A stretch of DNA of 6,465 bases from JBDRGC01 sp043818215 (GCA_043818215.1 JBDRGC010000354.1:1-6465), one strand, 5' to 3'; numbered from the stretch's first letter, positions 1 to 5,779 are shown. Notes: generated from the letters alone by a model not told the origin. Numbers and translations: made by a program.

Positions 1-176
1 GTCGAGGCAATCAGGACGCTGGCTTCATAACCCTTAGGCAACAGAACGCTGATCAGCCCAGCGGTAAAAGCGCATAGGAATGTGGCAATGGCGATTAGCC
101 GCCACTGACGAAAGAGGGTGTCGATGTATTTGCCAAGATCAAGACTAAAATCTTCGATGGGGTAGGATTCTTGCAT
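1..176 (-). CDS. Wzz-like polysaccharide chain-length determinant, N-terminal fragment
   Basis: This is the first 58 codons of a protein that runs off the left edge. It begins MQESYPIEDFSLDLGKYIDT, then has a basic stretch (FRQWR), one hydrophobic membrane segment (about residues 24-46), and the motif LLPKGYEASVLI. A short cytoplasmic start, one transmembrane helix, then 'LP..YEAS..I' is typical of the Wzz/chain-length-determinant family. These inner-membrane proteins set the length of O-antigen, capsule or exopolysaccharide chains, sometimes in partnership with a tyrosine kinase. The ATG at 174-176 has a good Shine-Dalgarno (AGGAGA, plus strand 183-188) six bases upstream, which fixes the start. 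It lies about 270 bp downstream of the aminotransferase fusion on the same strand, which fits a shared polysaccharide role. The periplasmic domain and any C-terminal kinase domain are outside the window. Confidence 0.82.
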   Translation of the reverse strand, partial: MQESYPIEDFSLDLGKYIDTLFRQWRLIAIATFLCAFTAGLISVLLPKGYEASVLIAS

Positions 177-209
177 GGGAACTCTCCTGGAGATAGTTGG
201 TTAGTTAGT

Positions 210-231
210 GGGTTGGGGTTGTGGGTTTGGG
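210..231 (+). repeat. G-quadruplex-capable tract in the Wzz leader
   Basis: Four G-runs (210-212, 215-218, 223-225, 229-231) are separated by short T-rich loops. The tract lies about 35-55 nt before the Wzz start on the opposite (plus) strand, so the Wzz transcript would be C-rich here and the G-rich strand is the template. The pattern is seen directly; folding and function are inference. Confidence 0.5.
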
Positions 232-361
232 AAGCGTTTTTGGGAAACACGAAAGAATGTGTTTTGCACGAAAATGTTTCCGCTGGGAAATACAGTTGCA
301 GGCAGGCATGATTCAGTGGTTGAGGTTCCACAGGATGGTGGATGGTGTTCGAGGTCATGTA

Positions 362-390
362 ATTATAACTTATATTCGGAGGTTGGGGAA
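362..390 (-). promoter_or_regulatory. weak candidate promoter for the Wzz-like gene
   Basis: The minus strand carries a perfect TATAAT at plus positions 362-367 in a locally AT-rich stretch of an otherwise GC-rich gap. There is no good -35 hexamer 16-18 bp upstream; that place is taken by the G-rich tract at 385-409. If used, it would give a leader of roughly 180 nt before the Wzz start, in which I see no recognisable riboswitch or structured RNA. Confidence 0.25.
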
Positions 391-409
391 TTGGGGAGGG
401 GAGCAGGGG
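385..409 (+). repeat. four-run G4-capable tract downstream of the aminotransferase fusion
   Basis: Four perfect GGGG runs (385-388, 393-396, 398-401, 406-409) have loops of 4, 1 and 4 nt. This is a canonical four-tetrad G-quadruplex motif on the plus strand. It lies 40 bp beyond the stop of the fusion gene and directly upstream of the candidate -10 for the Wzz-like gene. The motif is read directly; any effect on transcription is inference. Confidence 0.55.
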
Positions 410-449
410 AGCAACGAAATCCAGGCCTACACATACCCGCCGAATCAGA

Positions 450-2336
450 TTAAACGTCGTTTATGGCTTCCCTTAAAGCCTCGCAGACCACCCGGATTTC
501 GTCTGTGTTCATATTAGTGTGAAACGGCAATGCCAATGTGGCCCGTCCGGCGGCTTCTGCTTCCGGAAAATCACCAGGCTTGAATCCAAACTGTTCTCGG
601 TAAAAGGGTTGCAGATGGATCGGTGAAAAGTATGGACGCGAAGGAATCCCTCGTTCGGCCAAATTTGCCATAACCTGATTGCGGTCAATCGTTGAAGCAA
701 AGCGTACCACGTAGACAAACCAACTCATGCGGGTTGTGTTGGGCACAATATTCAGCGGAGTAACACCCTCGATATCGGCAATCAACTCAGAATATCCGTT
801 GGCGACAACCTGCCGTTTGTGCAGCATTTCATCCAGCCGCCTCATCTGCACAACCCCAACAGACGAATTCAACTCTGACATGCGGTAATTGTAGCCGAGG
901 CGTGAATGTTGCAGCCACTCATTAAATTGGTCACGGCCCTGATTACGCAAGCTGCGAAAAAGGTCTGCCCATTCTTCATTATTGGTTACAAGTACAGCGC
1001 CCTCGCCAGTGGTCATTTGTTTATTGGGGTAAAAAGCAAACACACCCGCTTCCCCCAAAGCACCCACACGGCGGTTTTTATAAGCCGCCCCGATTGCTTC
1101 AGCCGCATCTTCGATCACCCACAAGTTGTGACGATTCGCAATTTCGAGAATAGGATCCATATCGGCCGGCTGCCCGAAAACATGCACCGGTATGATAGCC
1201 CGTGTGCGCTCTGTGATGGCGGCTTCTAATTTAGACGGATCCATATTCAAAGTAACAGGGTCAATATCAACAAAGACTGGCCTGGCACGCTCGTAGAGAA
1301 TGCAATTTGCCGAGGCAATAAAACTATACGGAGAGGTGATGACCTCATCGTTTTGCCCCACACCGGCAGCTATCATGCTTAAATGCAAACCATTGGTTCC
1401 GTTGGTCACGGCGACGCCATAAGAAGCATTGGCCACATCTGCCGCCAATTCCTCGAGGGCTAAAGTTTGAGAACCGATACTCAGGTTACGGGATTGCATA
1501 ACCCTGACTACGGCCTGTATCTCTTCAGCACCAATATCTGGCATGGACATAGGCATTCGAAAACGCGAATCTGGATAGGCTGTTTCTCCCAATAGACTAC
1601 CCAAGGAGGGCATTGTCGAATAATGAATCTCATTCTTCTGACACATACTCTTAAGATTCTGAATTTTCTGTGCAGGGGCACTTGGTAGCGCAATAACCAC
1701 CTCTTCGATATCCAACTTATCAACAATATCTGGCAAGCGAATCAAAGGGCCAAAAACTTTCAGCCCCTGTACTTTATAACCTATTTTACTGGTGTCATCA
1801 TCCAATAAGGCTACAGGTTTAAGACCAAACTGTGGATTGGTTAATAGCTCTTTTATCATCAACATGCCAGCCGAGCCAGCGCCCACAATTAGCGTTCGTT
1901 TGAGAGGGGGCCATTTCACTTTCTTCCAATTAATATCCCCTGGAGACCGTTCGAAAACATTCAAACCAACACGAACTCCGCCCAATAATATCAAGCTAAT
2001 GCCCCCCTCGAGAATCAACAAAGATCGAGGGAACGTGTCCAGCCAACGAGGGTAAAGCCACATCAAAGTAACGGCTGACAAGATGATCGTGCCCGCCAAA
2101 ACAGCCGCTGCCAGTCTGAAAAAATCACGCAAGGAGGCGTAGCGCCATAGGCGTTGATAAACGCCAGAAGCATATAAAATCGCCGGGCGAAGCAGCATAG
2201 CGATAAGCATGAAGGGCCAGATTTCATGGACAAAATAGCCCACATAAATAATCTCGAGGCGTATCATCAAGCCTAAGACGACCGAGAGCAGCGTGAGGAA
2301 TGCATCAGCGAGGATTAGTTGCCCTGTTGGGATCAT
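450..2336 (-). CDS. CapD/PglF-type membrane and Rossmann domain fused to a DegT-family sugar aminotransferase
   Basis: The 628-residue protein has two parts. Residues 1-130 hold about four hydrophobic segments (near 8-27, 38-58, 73-95, 103-125), and residues about 146-250 form a Rossmann-like domain with VGAGSAG at 151-157 and ending in MPSLGSLLGE; this is the N-terminal half of FlaA1/CapD/PglF dehydratases. The expected SDR catalytic domain is absent. From about residue 261 (MPMSMPDIGAEEI) a full DegT/DnrJ/EryC1/StrS PLP aminotransferase follows: substrate-site GTNGLHLS (313-320), cofactor Asp410 in VIEDAAEAIGA, Schiff-base Lys439 in FYPNKQMTTGEG, NYRMSEL (483-489), and PYFSPIHLQPFY (568-579). 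The likely reaction is amination of a nucleotide 4-keto sugar at the inner membrane face. The ATG at 2334-2336 is the first usable start after an in-frame stop at 2376-2378, but the upstream sequence is C-rich with no Shine-Dalgarno. The domain calls are firm; the substrate is unknown. Confidence 0.92.
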   Translation of the reverse strand: MIPTGQLILADAFLTLLSVVLGLMIRLEIIYVGYFVHEIWPFMLIAMLLRPAILYASGVYQRLWRYASLRDFFRLAAAVLAGTIILSAVTLMWLYPRWLDTFPRSLLILEGGISLILLGGVRVGLNVFERSPGDINWKKVKWPPLKRTLIVGAGSAGMLMIKELLTNPQFGLKPVALLDDDTSKIGYKVQGLKVFGPLIRLPDIVDKLDIEEVVIALPSAPAQKIQNLKSMCQKNEIHYSTMPSLGSLLGETAYPDSRFRMPMSMPDIGAEEIQAVVRVMQSRNLSIGSQTLALEELAADVANASYGVAVTNGTNGLHLSMIAAGVGQNDEVITSPYSFIASANCILYERARPVFVDIDPVTLNMDPSKLEAAITERTRAIIPVHVFGQPADMDPILEIANRHNLWVIEDAAEAIGAAYKNRRVGALGEAGVFAFYPNKQMTTGEGAVLVTNNEEWADLFRSLRNQGRDQFNEWLQHSRLGYNYRMSELNSSVGVVQMRRLDEMLHKRQVVANGYSELIADIEGVTPLNIVPNTTRMSWFVYVVRFASTIDRNQVMANLAERGIPSRPYFSPIHLQPFYREQFGFKPGDFPEAEAAGRATLALPFHTNMNTDEIRVVCEALREAINDV

Positions 2337-2345
2337 GTGTGTGGA

Positions 2346-2389
2346 GGGTGGGGGGTGAAGGGTGGAGGTTAGGGGTTAGGGGTTAGGGG
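2346..2389 (+). repeat. G-run cluster with a TTAGGGG heptamer tandem repeat
   Basis: Six G-runs of three to six bases (2346-2348, 2350-2355, 2360-2362, 2372-2375, 2379-2382, 2386-2389) precede the fusion gene. The last part is a heptamer repeat, with TTA at 2369, 2376 and 2383. Because the period is 7, the three TAA codons read on the minus strand fall in all three frames, so nothing translated from upstream can run into the fusion gene. The tract is also quadruplex-capable. Confidence 0.7.
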
Positions 2390-2402
2390 TCTTCTCAAGA
2401 AG

Positions 2403-2558
2403 TCAGACTACCACCAGTTCGTCGGGGGTTTTGCCGATGTGATCGCGGCGTAGGATGGTGACGGCATCCTCGCTATTGTCTTTCATGAGCGGGACATGCT
2501 TGTAGGCGGCGGCATGAAAAATGATCTCTGGCCGAAATGCGGAGAAAACACTATTCAA
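2403..2558 (-). pseudogene. central fragment of a CapD/FlaA1-type dehydratase
   Basis: A minus-strand frame contains SVFSAFRPEIIFHAAAYKHV followed by PLMKDNSEDAV. This is the very characteristic HAAAYKHVP(L/M) segment of the SDR domain in CapD/FlaA1/PglF proteins. The match is only about 33 codons long. The NAD-binding start before it and the NNxxGT segment after it are both missing. After SEDAV (about 2460) the frame continues for 18 unfamiliar residues (TILRRDHIGKTPDELVVV) to a stop at 2403. To its right it abuts the 3' end of the TumE-like gene (stop at 2551). It is a relic, not a working gene. It may come from the same capD family whose C-terminal pieces lie at 3670 and 6013, but the order shows it is a separate copy. 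Confidence 0.75.
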
Positions 2559-2964
2559 GTGCTGCGCTTTGCTGAGTCTTGATTTCGTCAATGAGAAACA
2601 GTAGATTTGGCTCAGTAAAACTCAAGCCAGGAGCTGGGATACGGTTATGTTTGATATTTGGTGAAATATATTTATGATGTGGATGAGTACTGGCAAGTGA
2701 AGGCTCACCAGGGTGAGGTTGCGGATCATACCAATATAATTTCTCGCTACCGAGCCAAACTTCGTAACTGTATCTTTGGATAAAAACCGACCCTTCATCC
2801 CAGGTCAGGACTTCGTAGACAGCCAGGCGACATTTGCTTGAAAAGAGCAATTCCCCGACCAGAGCAGCCACACCCATTCCTCGTCGAGCAACAACCAATG
2901 TCGAACGGACAATAGAGGGATGTTTTTGTTGCAGTGTATAGACAAACTCTTCGTAGTCAGGCAG
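2551..2964 (-). CDS. DUF6516/TumE-like toxin-family protein, start unclear
   Basis: The frame encodes LPDYEEFVYTLQQKHPSI, then RRGMGVAALVGELLFSS, a Tyr/Trp-rich strand region (SYEVWLGSEKLYWYDPQPHP), and a His-rich end (STHPHHKYI, IKHNRIPAPGLSF). The RYSYEVW...YWYD..PHP...HPHHKH pattern is what I recall from DUF6516/TumE-type proteins, proposed toxin components of two-gene modules; this is from memory and not searched. The upstream minus-strand gene (2957-3301) overlaps its beginning, as expected of a coupled pair. The frame is open back to a TGA at 3010-3012 but has no ATG or GTG before the conserved residues. Possible starts are CTG at 2964 (chosen, since it keeps the family-like N-terminus) or TTG at 2898. 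It may therefore be poorly translated, made by frameshifting, or decaying. Confidence 0.6.
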   Translation of the reverse strand: MPDYEEFVYTLQQKHPSIVRSTLVVARRGMGVAALVGELLFSSKCRLAVYEVLTWDEGSVFIQRYSYEVWLGSEKLYWYDPQPHPGEPSLASTHPHHKYISPNIKHNRIPAPGLSFTEPNLLFLIDEIKTQQSAALE

Positions 2965-3301
2965 AGACTGGAATGGATTCGCGGCGTGCTGTCCTCTTGA
3001 TAATGCTCGTCAAAACTGGACTTCGCGCTAGCAAAGCCTGCATAACAACCTGATACTGTTCTCGACGACGCATCCAGATTTCGTAAGCTCCGGCCCAGGC
3101 CGACCAGTCCATCACCCAGGCATCATCGTTTGGTTCTTCACCATTCATATATGATTCGTAAAACGTCTCGGATAACACGCTGTACTTGCGCTCATACATT
3201 TGCAAATCCTGTTCAAGTGTGTGAATGTCTTGAAGAATATCATCTAAAGTAAAGTCATTGTCCTCAAATTTATTGACATAGGCAGTTAGTATTGTTGGCA
3301 A
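2957..3301 (-). CDS. uncharacterised partner of the TumE-like protein (putative antitoxin)
   Basis: The supported part runs from about residue LTAYVNKFEDNDFTLDDI to the stop at 2957. It is acidic and helical-looking, with DLQMYERKYSVLSETFYESY, a GEEPNDDAWVMDW segment and a Trp/Arg-rich WAGAYEIWMRRREQYQ. I recall small 'YE.KYG..S..FY..Y..GE.P...W...W..WAGAY..W..R...Y' proteins beside DUF6516 genes, where they are assumed antitoxins; no DNA-binding domain is visible. The start is uncertain. The frame is open to an ATG at 3463, but that extension translates the palindromic repeat and has no ribosome site, so I reject it. The TTG at 3299-3301 gives a sensible N-terminus. A TATAAT on the minus strand lies at plus 3303-3308, too close to serve that TTG unless the message is leaderless. 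Confidence 0.55.
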   Translation of the reverse strand: MPTILTAYVNKFEDNDFTLDDILQDIHTLEQDLQMYERKYSVLSETFYESYMNGEEPNDDAWVMDWSAWAGAYEIWMRRREQYQVVMQALLARSPVLTSIIKRTARRESIPVSA

Positions 3302-3370
3302 GATTATACACCATCCGGCACTGTTGCACGCTGAACTTGCACATCTTCTTCTTTGGGGAATGACAGAGAG

Positions 3371-3457
3371 GGTAAGGGGCGTAAACCGAGGGAGTGGGTT
3401 GACGAGAAGGCCGCTGGGTTTACCCCTGCGGGACACTATATCGATACATTGCTCCAC
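3371..3457. repeat. dispersed palindromic repeat, copy 1
   Basis: The sequence contains GGGTTTACCCCTGCGGGACA (3417-3436) and the following TATCGATACATTGCTCC. Read as reverse complement it matches the left part of the repeat at 3554-3590 almost base for base, so the two form arms around the central inverted repeat at 3467-3539. The phrase GGGAGYGGGTTGACG is shared with the copies at 3594, 5705 and 5900. The repeat ends close to the 5' end of the TumE-partner gene. Confidence 0.75.
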
Positions 3458-3466
3458 TTTCATTTC

Positions 3467-3539
3467 GCAACACTCAACCGGCGCTAGATGTGCTTAACTG
3501 GTGCTAATGGTATAGAGCGAACGCTGGTTGAGTGTTGCG
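3467..3539. repeat. inverted repeat, arms about 20 bp
   Basis: The left arm 3467-3486 (CGCAACACTCAACCGGCGCT) pairs with the right arm 3520-3539 (AACGCTGGTTGAGTGTTGCG), with few mismatches. The loop holds a second, degenerate copy of the TCAACCGGCGCTA core (3494-3506) and the phrase CTAATGGTATAGAGCGAACG, found again near 5850. It is nested inside the larger palindrome formed by 3418-3454 and 3554-3590. Confidence 0.8.
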
Positions 3540-3553
3540 GAGCGTTTTTGTGC

Positions 3554-3682
3554 GGAGCAATGTATCGATATCATGCCCGAAGGGTAAACCAAGGGAGCGG
3601 GTTGATGTTGAGTCGCTGGGTTTACCCCTTCGGGGCACGATGTCGATACGGCAGAAAACCACTGCCTACTCAACCGGCGCTA
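3554..3682. repeat. dispersed REP-like repeat, copy 2, with hairpin module
   Basis: The arms GTATCGATATCATGCCCGAA (3562 onward, to 3590) and its near-complement (3618-3649, ending GATGTCGATAC) form a long imperfect stem. After TCGATACG comes a small hairpin, 3651-3665 (GCAG, 7-nt loop, CTGC; one more G-C pair outside), then CTACTCAACCGGCGCTA. On the minus strand GTAG lies directly 5' of the hairpin. The element ends inside the 3' end of the capD remnant and supplies its stop codon. Confidence 0.8.
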
Positions 3683-4060
3683 GCAAGTTGACGCAGCAAA
3701 TCGCGTGTTGCTGTTTCGTCCCCTGCTAAGGCCACTTGGATCAAGGTTTCAACTTGCTGCGCAAATCGTTCTGGCGCAGCTTTTCCCCCATTATGGTTGA
3801 CAAATATCTTTTCGTGTTCGGTGCATTTAGGATGCTCGTTATCAGCGAAAAGGTTTTCATACAATCTCTCGCCAGGGCGCAGGCCGGCGAATTCGATGTC
3901 GATGTCGTGGCCGACTCGCAGGCCGGAGAGTTCGATCATGTCACGGGCCAGGTCTACGATCTTGATCGAGTCGCCCATATCCACTCCCTGCGGTCGCGAA
4001 GAGTTCGCCGTTCACGCCCAGAGCGGAAGCCTGTAAGACCAACTGAACAGCCTCAAGGAT
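3670..4060 (-). pseudogene. C-terminal fragment of a CapD-type dehydratase, frameshifted
   Basis: From 3984 down to the stop at 3670 the frame reads DMGDSIKIVDLARDMIELSG, then GLRPGERLYENLFADNEHP, and ends DLLRQLASAG. This is the C-terminus of CapD/FlaA1-type proteins and is nearly the same as the copy at 6013-6465. Upstream, homology continues in another frame (EAVQLVLQASALG) up to about 4060 and then stops abruptly. Against the right-hand copy there is a net 10-base insertion: 16 bases at 3982-3997 replace 6, breaking the frame. With no SDR domain, no NAD site and no start, it cannot be functional. The last residues SAG and the TGA come from the TCAACCGGCGCTA repeat, not from capD. Confidence 0.88.
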
Positions 4061-4105
4061 TTGATACTCGAACAAGGCAGACCCTAATGGTCTCCATTTT
4101 TCGGC

Positions 4106-4118
4106 TCGACCGGCGCTG
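4106..4118 (+). repeat. isolated core unit of the dispersed repeat
   Basis: TCGACCGGCGCTG matches the 13-bp core TCAACCGGCGCTA at 11 of 13 positions. It lies just upstream of the AbiE promoter, so repeat units occur on both sides of the toxin-antitoxin genes (here and from 5780 on). Confidence 0.5.
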
Positions 4119-4143
4119 ATAGGGCTGAAACCTATGTTATAAT
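4115..4143 (+). promoter_or_regulatory. extended -10 promoter of the abiE operon
   Basis: TGTTATAAT at 4135-4143 is a perfect extended -10 element. The -35 position (4115-4120, GCTGAT) is poor, which is acceptable with an extended -10. The predicted transcript start near 4150 gives a leader of about 14 nt containing the Shine-Dalgarno AAGGAG (4153-4158), five bases before the ATG. Confidence 0.7.
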
Positions 4144-4151
4144 CATTTCAG
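4125..4151 (+). promoter_or_regulatory. inverted repeat over the abiE promoter, possible AbiEi operator
   Basis: CTGAAA (4125-4130) and TTTCAG (4146-4151) are perfect inverted half-sites, 15 bp apart, enclosing the extended -10 element. AbiEi antitoxins of this type are known to repress their own operon by binding inverted repeats in its promoter. The repeat is seen directly; binding by this AbiEi is inference. Confidence 0.5.
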
Positions 4152-4163
4152 AAAGGAGTAAAT

Positions 4164-4760
4164 ATGTGCGCCTTACTGAAACCGCTATCAGTGCGTCAGG
4201 AACTTTTGAGAAGAAATGTGACAGTCTTTACATCTCAAGAGTTCCAACGCATCTTCCACACAACCCCCTTCCAAACCAAATACTTCTTGGTGAAATATGC
4301 TCGCGAGGGCCTCTTCTGGCGATTGAAGAAGGGTTTCTACACGCTGAAGACCGACCCACCTATGGAGGAAGAGATTGCCAACCTGCTCTACCAGCCATCT
4401 TATCTCTCCTTCGAGTACGCCCTCGCATTGTATAACATCTTGCCAGAAATGCCTTATGCGATCACTTCGGCCACCACTAAGCCAACGCGCACTTTCGAAG
4501 TTGGGGAGAAATCCTTTTCCTACTTCACGATCAAGCGACAGGCCTTTACAGGATATCTCCCTGTCAAGAGGGCCGGGCGAACCATCCTACTGGCAGAAGC
4601 GGAAAAGGCTTTGGTGGATTACCTATACTTTGTCGCCCTCGGTAAGAAACCCCAAAATGATCGTCTGTATCTTACCAACCTGGATAAGCAAAAAACCTTC
4701 CGGTACGCCATACTTTATAGAAGGCCAGGTTTGGAAAAACTTCTTGAGGAGGTGCTATGA
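4164..4760 (+). CDS. abiEi: AbiEi-family antitoxin / transcriptional autorepressor
   Basis: The protein has 198 residues. An N-terminal winged-helix region (about 12-62: LLRRNVTVFTSQEFQRIFH, FQTKYFLVKY, then RLKKGFYTL) is followed by the conserved antitoxin domain with PSYLSFEYALALYNILPE (78-95), a TSATTKPTRTF stretch, and EAEKALVDYLYF (145-156). This is the usual AbiEi layout: the N-terminal part binds the operon promoter and the C-terminal part neutralises the toxin, without a stable complex in the well-studied type IV cases. AAGGAG lies 5 nt before the ATG. Its stop overlaps the start of the next gene in ATGA (4757-4760), so the two are translationally coupled. It lies on the opposite strand to the polysaccharide genes, with its own promoter, as expected of a separate insertion. 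The gene looks complete and intact. Confidence 0.88.
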   Translation: MCALLKPLSVRQELLRRNVTVFTSQEFQRIFHTTPFQTKYFLVKYAREGLFWRLKKGFYTLKTDPPMEEEIANLLYQPSYLSFEYALALYNILPEMPYAITSATTKPTRTFEVGEKSFSYFTIKRQAFTGYLPVKRAGRTILLAEAEKALVDYLYFVALGKKPQNDRLYLTNLDKQKTFRYAILYRRPGLEKLLEEVL

Positions 4761-5476
4761 TTGCCGATCAAACCCTCCAGTCATTGGCTGCAAAACGGCA
4801 GACCACCGAACTCAACCTGCGCCGCGAGTATTTCCAACATCGCTTCCTGACGTATTTCTACCAACAACCCGGAACAGAAAATATCTTTTTCAAAGGTGGG
4901 ACAGCATTGCGAATCATCTACAATAGCCCACGGTTTTCAGAGGATCTGGACTTCAGTTCCCTTACTCGGGACATCTCCGGCATTGAAGGAGCCATCCTGG
5001 GTACAATGATAGCCATCAGCCGGGAGAATATCAAAGTTGATCTGGCAGAAGCCACACAGACATCCGACGGCTATCTAGCCATCGTCACTTTCCAGACCGA
5101 TCATGAGTCTATAGCTGTTCAATTGGAGATCTCCCTGCGAGAAGGCGAAAAACTAGGCGAAGCGATGATGATCACATCCGATCTCACTCCGGCCTATATG
5201 ATCATCGCGCTGGAGAGAGAGCAATTGGTCGACGAAAAAATCCAGGCATTGCTTACAAGAAAGAAAGCGCGTGATTTCTACGATCTCTACTTCATTTTGC
5301 GTGCGAACTTGCTCCCCCCCGAGCGAAGAGACATCCTTTCCAGAACATTGGAAGTTTTGACAGAATCCAGTATTGATTTCGAAAAGGAGCTGAAGGAATT
5401 CCTGCCCAGGAGCCACTGGGCCATAATACGTGACTTTTCTCGTTCTCTGGCAAGAGAGATCAAGCGATTCTTGTGA
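4757..5476 (+). CDS. abiEii: AbiEii-family nucleotidyltransferase toxin
   Basis: The 239-residue protein belongs to the AbiEii/DUF1814 family, which has a nucleotidyltransferase fold. Visible motifs are FFKGGTALRIIY (44-55, the nucleotide-binding GG), RFSEDLDF (59-66) with the metal-binding Asp63 and Asp65, VDEKIQALLTRKKARDFYDL (158-177) with Lys161, Asp173 and Asp176. All the residues I would expect for activity are present, so the toxin is probably active. Family members stop growth by transferring nucleotides to cellular targets; for some relatives the target is tRNA, but the target here cannot be told. A strong AGGAGG (4747-4752) inside the antitoxin end and the 4-base overlap give coupled synthesis with antitoxin first. 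No clear terminator follows the stop at 5476. Besides phage defence, the pair could stabilise the DNA segment it sits in. Confidence 0.9.
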   Translation: MIADQTLQSLAAKRQTTELNLRREYFQHRFLTYFYQQPGTENIFFKGGTALRIIYNSPRFSEDLDFSSLTRDISGIEGAILGTMIAISRENIKVDLAEATQTSDGYLAIVTFQTDHESIAVQLEISLREGEKLGEAMMITSDLTPAYMIIALEREQLVDEKIQALLTRKKARDFYDLYFILRANLLPPERRDILSRTLEVLTESSIDFEKELKEFLPRSHWAIIRDFSRSLAREIKRFL

Positions 5477-5675
5477 TATCGTCCCGCGCAATTCTCTGGT
5501 GGCTCCATCTTTCACTAGCCTACATCCCATGGGTTGCGGGGACACCCTTCGACGGAATTTCGACAGCCCTTCGACTGGGTTTACCCTTTCCCCCCTTCGG
5601 AGATGCTGCACAAGGGCACTACGTCGACGATCTCAATCTAAAGGTTGAGTAAGGCGGATTGCTTTTTCCGCCTAT
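5477..5675. other. gene-free stretch with degenerate repeat remains
   Basis: I see no gene or clear terminator here. The pieces CTTCGACTGGGTTTACCC (about 5570-5587) and CCCCCTTCGG resemble decayed arms of the palindromic repeats. A perfect 7-bp hairpin (AGGCGGA at 5652-5658, TCCGCCT at 5667-5673) is present, but neither strand has a T-run behind it. Confidence 0.4.
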
Positions 5676-5779
5676 ATCGACATCATGCCCGTAGGGTAAA
5701 CCAAGGGAGCGGGTTGACGTTAAGGGATTGGTTCGTGTTAAGCCGCTGGGTTTCGATACGCTGCAAAGGGCGCAGCTAC
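5676..5779. repeat. dispersed REP-like repeat, copy 3 (hybrid arms)
   Basis: The left part (ATCATGCCCGTAGGGTAAAC, 5682-5701, and following GGGAGCGGGTTGACG) matches copy 2 at 3570-3605. The right part (GGGTTTCGATACG, 5748-5760, then hairpin CTGC-loop-GCAG 5761-5775 and CTACTCAACC) matches copy 4 at 5943-5980. It thus combines the left arm of one subtype with the right arm of another, so its arms pair only in part. GTAG again precedes the hairpin on the minus strand. Confidence 0.75.

Noticed and set aside
208..517. Overlapping small frames in the gap before the Wzz-like gene
   Set aside because: They are driven by the G-rich low-complexity tracts and run into the antisense of the fusion gene; no ribosome sites or known motifs.
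906..1229. Antisense frame within the fusion gene
   Set aside because: It covers the strongly conserved aminotransferase active-site region on the other strand and has no family features.
3302..3463. N-terminal extension of the TumE-partner gene to the ATG at 3463
   Set aside because: The extension translates the repeat at 3371-3457, has no Shine-Dalgarno and reads as non-protein-like sequence.
4079..4101. Hairpin AGACC-loop-GGTCT followed by TTTTT, possible terminator
   Set aside because: Stem is only 5 bp, three bases separate it from the T-run, and no plus-strand gene lies upstream that would need it.
5153..5611. Long antisense open frame over abiEii
   Set aside because: Its sequence is the shadow of the AbiEii coding region with no recognisable domain; the sense frame has all family motifs.
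5652..5673. Perfect 7-bp hairpin after the AbiE operon as terminator
   Set aside because: No T-run follows on either strand and it is about 175 bp beyond the stop; its T-rich loop is not a termination signal.
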